In this document: in pieces, positions 24,449 through 28,427 of the stretch
How the letters are laid out: the number at the start of each line of letters is the position of its first letter
Numbering within the stretch: position 1 is the first letter of the stretch
Assembly: GCA_900543175.1 (NCBI GenBank)
Contig: UQQO01000013.1
Coordinates: 1-28,427, forward strand
DNA length: 28,427 bases
Source of the DNA: an uncultured Fusobacterium sp.
GTDB taxonomy: Bacteria; Fusobacteriota; Fusobacteriia; Fusobacteriales; Fusobacteriaceae
Direction of reading: 5' to 3'
Program-made: the position numbers and the translations under genes
The notes under the pieces: generated by a model
Told to the model about the DNA's origin: nothing
The model's database searches: none
The model's input: only the letters and a program-made list of their open reading frames with translations

Positions 24449-25840
24449 ATGAAAAAAATATTTTATAAGATTTTTTTTACTTTAATAATAATAACATATA
24501 TTCCTTTGATATTATTATATAGTTTTCATAGTTTTTATATGAAAAGTTATATTGAAAGAAAAAAGATTGCAGAATTAGATAAAATAGTCCATATGATAGA
24601 TGAAAATAAAATAGCATTTGAAATACAAAATGAGTTGAAAAAAAATAAAGATATTAAATTAGAAATTATTGATGGGAAGGAAGATAAACATAGATTAGAA
24701 CTTTTTAATTATTTAAATAAAAAATTTTGGAAAATAGATTTTGGAAAGATGGCTATAAATAGTGTGGAAATTAGATTTGAAAAATCTACAAATTTTTTAA
24801 ATAAGATATATGTGATAAAAAAAATAGGTGATAATAAGTATGCTGTGATTTCATCTTTAATGGTTATACCTGAGATAATTTATAAAATTATTTTGTCCTC
24901 TTATATTTATGTTACTCCTTTTTTACTGATATTGATGTTGATTTTATCTTATTTTATATCAAAAAAAATGGCAGTTCCAATAGAGGTATTAGAGGATATT
25001 TCAACTCGTGTTTTGAATCTAGATTTCTCTAAGAGTATTGATTTTAAAGGGAATAATGAATTGACTATTTTAGGAAATAATATTACTACAATGGCAGAAA
25101 ACTTAAAGAAAAACAATGATGAGCTAAAGATATTAAATGAAAAATTAAAGTATGAATTGGATAAAAATCAAAAATTTATGAAGTTTGAAAAGGAATTTAT
25201 AAATTCAGTAAGCCACGAATTGAAAACACCAATAGCAATAATTAATGGATATATAGAGGTTTTACAAGATAAAATTATAGATGATCAAGAGGGAATAGAA
25301 AAGATATATTCAATTATGTATAAAGAGGGAACTTATCTAGATAAGATGATAAAAGATTTAAACTCATACCACAGTTATGAGCATGAATTTTTTAATTTAA
25401 AAAGGGATAAATTCATATTTAATAAATTTTTTCAAAAAATATTAAGTAAATATCTTTTAGATATAGAGGAAAAAAATATAACATTAAAAATAGATATAGA
25501 AGATGCAGAATTAGAAGGAGATTTAAAAAAATTAGATGTAGTAATAAATAATCTTTTAACCAATGCAATTACTTATATAGATAATAGAGGAATAATAAAT
25601 ATTACATTAAAAAATAATATTTTTATTATTGAAAATAGTAGTGAACCTATTTCTAAAGATAATTTAGAAAATATATTTAAACCTTTCTACAAGTTAGATT
25701 TTTCTAGAAAAAGAAAATATGGGGGAACAGGATTAGGTTTAGCAATAGTAAAAAATATATTGGATTTTTTACATATCCTATATAAAGTAGACTATGATGA
25801 AGAAAGAGGATTCTTTGTATTTCAAATAGAGTTTAAATAA
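24449..25840 (+). CDS. Membrane sensor histidine kinase
   Basis: A 463-residue kinase, partner of the preceding regulator. Two membrane segments (about 9-29 and 148-169) frame an extracytoplasmic sensor of about 115 residues, unlike any sensor domain I recognise. A HAMP linker follows (about 170-225), then a coiled-coil stretch (NDELKILNEKLKYELDKNQK), the phospho-acceptor H256 (FINSVSHELKTPIAIINGY), N box (VINNLLTNAITYI), F-like box (IFKPFYKLD) and G2 box (KYGGTGLGLAIV). The G1/D box, normally DxGxGI, reads IIENSSEPIS, so the usual Asp and Gly are replaced; variants of this kind occur in several low-GC kinases. The ligand is unknown. Confidence 0.95.
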   Translation: MKKIFYKIFFTLIIITYIPLILLYSFHSFYMKSYIERKKIAELDKIVHMIDENKIAFEIQNELKKNKDIKLEIIDGKEDKHRLELFNYLNKKFWKIDFGKMAINSVEIRFEKSTNFLNKIYVIKKIGDNKYAVISSLMVIPEIIYKIILSSYIYVTPFLLILMLILSYFISKKMAVPIEVLEDISTRVLNLDFSKSIDFKGNNELTILGNNITTMAENLKKNNDELKILNEKLKYELDKNQKFMKFEKEFINSVSHELKTPIAIINGYIEVLQDKIIDDQEGIEKIYSIMYKEGTYLDKMIKDLNSYHSYEHEFFNLKRDKFIFNKFFQKILSKYLLDIEEKNITLKIDIEDAELEGDLKKLDVVINNLLTNAITYIDNRGIINITLKNNIFIIENSSEPISKDNLENIFKPFYKLDFSRKRKYGGTGLGLAIVKNILDFLHILYKVDYDEERGFFVFQIEFK

Positions 25841-25841
25841 T

Positions 25842-25878
25842 AAAAAACACTTTCTACTTACAATAGAGAGTGTTTTTT
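25842..25878. terminator. Bidirectional rho-independent terminator
   Basis: AAAAAACACTTTCT (25842-25855) pairs with AGAGAGTGTTTTTT (25865-25878), with one G.U pair and a 9-base loop. Because the arms begin and end in A6/T6, it works in both directions. It ends the two-component operon (plus) and the exporter operon (minus), which converge here. Confidence 0.88.
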
Positions 25879-25889
25879 ATTTAGAATAA

Positions 25890-26381
25890 TTACATCTTAT
25901 TTATCTGTTTTTTCTTTTTTGACTTTCTTAATTTTACCATTTTTTTAATTCTATTATATCTTCTTATTTTATAATAAATCTGTGAAAAAGTGGATACAAA
26001 AACTATTCCAACAGTGATAGCAGCAGTAATTAATACGGTTTCAATTCCTTTGGACATAGCCTCTTCAAGTTTATTTTCCACAAGATAGGACATGGTAAAG
26101 TAAACTCCACTACCTGGAACTAAAGGAATAAGACTAGCAATTAAAGTGGAAGTTACAGGAGTTTTTAATATTCTTGCCATAACTTCTGAATAGATAGTGA
26201 GAGCCATAGAGGCAAACATAAAAGAAGCTGGAATTGAATATTCAGCATTTTTGAAAATAATATAAACTCCCCAACCTAATGCTCCACCTACTCCTGCAAA
26301 AAATAGTTTTTTTCCTTTTAAGTTAAAAAGTATTCCAAAGGCAAATGTACTCCCAGCAGCCCATAACATCTCTAACAACAT
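25890..26381 (-). CDS. ThrE-type exporter subunit, YjjB/DUF3815 half
   Basis: A 163-residue membrane protein with about five hydrophobic segments, opening LEMLWAAGSTFAFGILFNLKGKK and with GVGGALGWGVYII and SLIPLVPGSGVYFTMSYLV. These fit the C-terminal half of the threonine/serine exporter ThrE, found as a separate short protein (YjjB type) in many bacteria. A strongly basic tail (KLRKSKKKKQINK) ends it, probably cytoplasmic. It pairs with the gene directly upstream: the upstream TAG is immediately followed by this ATG, and its AGGAGG lies inside the upstream gene's end, so translation is coupled. The exported substrate (threonine, serine or a small organic acid) cannot be told from sequence. 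Confidence 0.87.
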   Translation of the reverse strand: MLLEMLWAAGSTFAFGILFNLKGKKLFFAGVGGALGWGVYIIFKNAEYSIPASFMFASMALTIYSEVMARILKTPVTSTLIASLIPLVPGSGVYFTMSYLVENKLEEAMSKGIETVLITAAITVGIVFVSTFSQIYYKIRRYNRIKKMVKLRKSKKKKQINKM

Positions 26382-27137
26382 CTATATTCCTCCTAACTTT
26401 AAAAGTATAAATAGAGCAAAACCTGTTCCAATAGCTAGGGCAGCACCCACTAAAAAAGCTTCAACAGCTCTTGACATACCAGAAAGAAGATCTCCAGCTA
26501 CTAAGTCTCTAATAGCATTAGTAAGAGCTATTCCAGGAACAAGAAGCATAATAGTTCCAATGATTGAGTAGGAAACAGATGTTATAAAATTTATCTTATA
26601 AGCTAAATAAGCTGAGATGGTACAGATAAATCCCCCTAAAGTATTGATAAAAAAACTATTAGATTGCAATTTAGCTGCAAAATCTGAAATTATAAATATA
26701 AGTCCTCCACCAATAGAAGCAGACACAGCATCGTGAACTCCTCCTTTAAATAGTAGAGCAAAGGAAGCAGCTCCAAGGCAGTAAGCTAAAAAATACATAA
26801 ATTTACTATAAGGAACCTCTCTGTCTATTTTAACAGCTTCTTGAGTAAATTCTTCCAATGTATATTTTTTTATATCTCTCACCAATTGATTTATACAATG
26901 AACTTTGTTTAAGTTGGTAGATCTATTTGGAACACGTTCAACAGAACAGAACAATTCACCTTTAGAATTTCTTACAGAAGTAATAATACAAGTAATAGAA
27001 ACGAAACATTGAGCATTGAGACCATAGTGTTTGCAAATTCTATTTATAATATCTTCAACTCTGTAAGTTTCAGCACCACTTTGAAGTGCCATTTTTCCTA
27101 CCATATTAGCCATAATAAGAATTCTATTTTCATTCAT
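26382..27137 (-). CDS. ThrE-type exporter subunit, YjjP/DUF1212 half
   Basis: A 251-residue protein with a soluble N-terminal part (about 1-115) and about five membrane segments after it (from about 118). The N-terminus MANMVGKMALQSGAETYRVE with IINRICKHYGL is the typical opening of the ThrE N-terminal domain family (DUF1212, YjjP type). In the membrane part, LLVPGIALTNAIRDLVAGDL is a characteristic stretch. Together with the next gene it makes the two-piece form of the exporter, which is a single chain in Corynebacterium. ATG at 27137 follows GGGGAGG by six bases. It lies 24 bases after trmN6 and is probably in the same operon. Confidence 0.9.
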   Translation of the reverse strand: MNENRILIMANMVGKMALQSGAETYRVEDIINRICKHYGLNAQCFVSITCIITSVRNSKGELFCSVERVPNRSTNLNKVHCINQLVRDIKKYTLEEFTQEAVKIDREVPYSKFMYFLAYCLGAASFALLFKGGVHDAVSASIGGGLIFIISDFAAKLQSNSFFINTLGGFICTISAYLAYKINFITSVSYSIIGTIMLLVPGIALTNAIRDLVAGDLLSGMSRAVEAFLVGAALAIGTGFALFILLKLGGI

Positions 27138-27161
27138 ATAATCCTCCCCAAAATGAAAAAA

Positions 27162-27896
27162 TTACTTAAACATTTCAAGAACTTCAGCAGAATACTGTCC
27201 ATCATCATCGTGGGCAATTAAAGGTGGAAGTATTCTTAAACCAGGTTTACCATATTTAATTCCCTCTACAAGAAGTATTTTTCCCTCTTTATTTATTTTA
27301 GTATGACAAAATTGGATTTTTTTAGGTTCAATATCATATTTTTTCATATTTTCAATTATATCCATGAATCTATCAACTCTATGGACTAAAGCAAAATGAC
27401 CTTTATCTTTCAAAAGATTAGATGCAGTTTGAATAATCTCTTCTAAGGTAATAGAGATTTCATGTCTAGCAAGGGTAAGTTGAGTTAGATCATTAAGCTG
27501 TTTTTCATTTCCATCAAATTTAAAAAAAGGTGGATTTGAAATAACCATATCAATAGAGTTATTTCTAAAATATTTTCTCCAATTTTTCATATCATCATTT
27601 ATAATAGAGATTTGATCTTCTAAATTATTTAGTTGAACATTTCTTTTAGCTAAATCACTAGAGATCTCTTGAATCTCAATTCCAGTTATTTGAGCTTTTG
27701 TTTTTTTTGAAAGAAATAGAGGGATCACTCCATTTCCTGTTCCTAAATCTACAATTTTATTGGTATATTTAGTTATTGATGCAAACTCTGAAACTAGAAG
27801 AGAATCTAGAGAGAATGCAAAATGGTCAACCCTTTGTATAATTTTCATATCTTTATTTAAAAGATTAACCACTGTTTCTAATTCATTTAATTTCAT
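27162..27896 (-). CDS. trmN6: tRNA1(Val) (adenine-37-N6)-methyltransferase-like enzyme
   Basis: A 244-residue class I SAM-dependent methyltransferase. The SAM-binding motif I is KIVDLGTGNGVIPLFLS (about 47-63), the acidic residue follows in ITGIEIQ, and the catalytic motif NPPF (in DMVISNPPFFKFDGN, about 121) marks N6-adenine or similar amino-methyltransferases. The opening RVDHFAFSLDSLLVSEFA and the closing blocks match the TrmN6/YfiC group, which modifies A37 of tRNA-Val1 in E. coli. The precise tRNA substrate here is inferred from the family. ATG at 27896 follows GGAGG by nine bases. It is the first gene of the minus-strand operon with the exporter halves, an association with no evident functional link. 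Confidence 0.88.
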   Translation of the reverse strand: MKLNELETVVNLLNKDMKIIQRVDHFAFSLDSLLVSEFASITKYTNKIVDLGTGNGVIPLFLSKKTKAQITGIEIQEISSDLAKRNVQLNNLEDQISIINDDMKNWRKYFRNNSIDMVISNPPFFKFDGNEKQLNDLTQLTLARHEISITLEEIIQTASNLLKDKGHFALVHRVDRFMDIIENMKKYDIEPKKIQFCHTKINKEGKILLVEGIKYGKPGLRILPPLIAHDDDGQYSAEVLEMFK

Positions 27897-27916
27897 ATAT
27901 AATTACCTCCAATAGC

Positions 27917-27922
27917 ATTATA
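27917..27922 (-). promoter_or_regulatory. Putative -10 box for the trmN6-exporter operon
   Basis: On the minus strand TATAAT (preceded by TTGA) lies about 20 bases upstream of the trmN6 ATG, immediately before the GGAGG. The -35 region is weak. Confidence 0.45.
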
Positions 27923-28188
27923 TCAATTTATTATAGAAAAATAAATATAATTTAATATAAAAACTATAAAAAAGAGTTTGAATAAAAGTTGCCCATAAAA
28001 TAAAAAAGTATAATGAAAAAAATAAAAAAAATATATGGAATTTTGTTGAAAGATCTTAGAAAAAAATAAAAGGATAAAAATAACTAAAATTAAAGAAAAA
28101 TGGAGAAAACAAAAAATAATTATTGATTACTTTTTACTAACAAAATGATTAAAATTAAACAAAAAATATATAAACTCTTTCATAGTAC

Positions 28189-28217
28189 TTGACTTTACTT
28201 TAAAATATTGGTATAAC
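28189..28217 (+). promoter_or_regulatory. Strong promoter candidate pointing out of the window
   Basis: TTGACT (28189-28194), 17 bases, then TATAAC (28212-28217), with TGG directly before the -10 (extended -10 form). A transcript would start near 28224 and run at least 200 bases before any convincing start codon. Confidence 0.7.
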
Positions 28218-28324
28218 TTATATTGAGATGCAATTGACAGGTTGTATGTTTTTAAAAAAAGCAATCAATACGTATAAAAATTAAAAATACGATTTTTGAA
28301 CGGCAAAAAACAAAAAATAAGTAG

Positions 28325-28353
28325 TTAATTTTTTGACAAAAAAGTGCTATAAT
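28325..28353 (+). promoter_or_regulatory. Second promoter candidate near the right edge
   Basis: TGCTATAAT (28345-28353) is an extended -10 element; TTAATT (28325-28330) sits 17 bases upstream. A consensus TTGACA at 28333 is only nine bases from the -10, too close to serve it. Transcription would start near 28360, just before the terminal hairpin. Confidence 0.55.
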
Positions 28354-28379
28354 TATTATAGGAAAAGTGTATTGTAAAG

Positions 28380-28425
28380 TTTATCATTTTTTAGTTATTA
28401 TTTTTTAATAACAAAGAGTGATAAA
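28380..28425 (+). other. Long AU-rich hairpin covering a possible ribosome site and start codon
   Basis: TTTATCA (28380-28386) pairs with TGATAAA (28419-28425), TTTTTT with AAAGAG (two G.U pairs), and GTTATTA (28394-28400) with TAATAAC (28406-28412), with a T5 loop and one bulged A. The stem is about 20 bp. The right arm contains AAAGAGTGAT, a fair ribosome site, and ends at the first base of the ATG that closes the window (28425-28427). Confidence 0.5.
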
Positions 28426-28427
28426 TG

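Larger units (their letters stand above)
27897..28427. other. 531-base AT-rich intergenic region without a gene
   Basis: No reading frame with a ribosome site is visible on either strand; the longest ATG frames are short, such as an 18-codon frame at 28228. The left part holds the trmN6 upstream box. The middle (about 27960-28180) is A-rich homopolymeric DNA in which I see nothing definite. The right part holds two plus-strand promoter candidates, an imperfect CGTAT/ATACG inverted repeat (28271-28291) and a long hairpin at the right edge. It looks like the control region of a plus-strand gene that begins at or beyond the window end. Confidence 0.7.

Noticed and set aside
27960..28180. A-rich stretches as a possible replication origin or repeat array
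   Set aside because: I see no DnaA-box cluster, no regular iterons and no ordered direct repeats, only homopolymer-rich DNA.
28228..28284. Eighteen-codon frame as a leader peptide after the 28189 promoter
   Set aside because: It has no ribosome site, begins about five bases from the expected transcript start, and has no telling codon run.

Overview
This is a low-GC chromosomal window, almost fully packed with housekeeping genes. The protein set and gene order point to a Fusobacterium or close relative: strongly A/T-ending codons, heavy AGA use for Arg, strong GGAGG ribosome sites, a DUF2023-like protein, an anaerobic pyruvate:ferredoxin oxidoreductase with pta-ackA, and a Firmicutes-like dprA-topA-trmFO-xer-hslV block without hslU or codY. 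The genus is an inference from gene content, not from a search. I see no rRNA, tRNA, insertion sequence, prophage or CRISPR array.

Layout. (1) 1-2872, minus strand: the N-terminal part of PriA (cut by the window edge), a PASTA-containing penicillin-binding protein just upstream of it, and a small DUF2023-like gene with its own sigma70-type promoter and terminator. (2) 3007-16221, plus strand: a long co-directional series, uvrB, xseA, a periplasmic TPR protein, dprA, topA, trmFO, a Xer-like recombinase, hslV, a YqeH-type circularly permuted GTPase, a pseudopilin-like membrane protein and a COG2509-type flavoprotein, closed by a rho-independent terminator. It covers DNA repair and uptake, topology, tRNA modification, proteolysis and ribosome assembly. 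(3) 16236-23626, plus strand: ftsY, then pta, ackA and nifJ. The last three form the fermentative route pyruvate -> acetyl-CoA -> acetyl phosphate -> acetate + ATP, and share a codon bias typical of very highly expressed genes. (4) 23747-25840: an OmpR-type two-component system, ending in a bidirectional hairpin terminator. (5) 25890-27896, minus strand: trmN6 followed by a split ThrE-type (YjjP/YjjB) amino-acid exporter. (6) 27897-28427: a 531-base AT-rich gap holding two plus-strand promoter candidates and a long hairpin that would bury the ribosome site and ATG at the very end of the window.

No obviously new multi-gene system is visible. The points most worth a second look are: the Xer-like recombinase that has lost two of the six catalytic residues; a Cys/His-rich insert in the pyruvate oxidoreductase; a palindrome overlapping the nifJ -35 box; the orphan pseudopilin-like protein without a prepilin cleavage site; hslV without hslU; the structured pta leader; and the hairpin leader at the right edge. 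Several starts were moved inward from the longest reading frame (uvrB, the DUF2023-like gene, yqeH, pta) because ribosome-site spacing or a promoter decides them.
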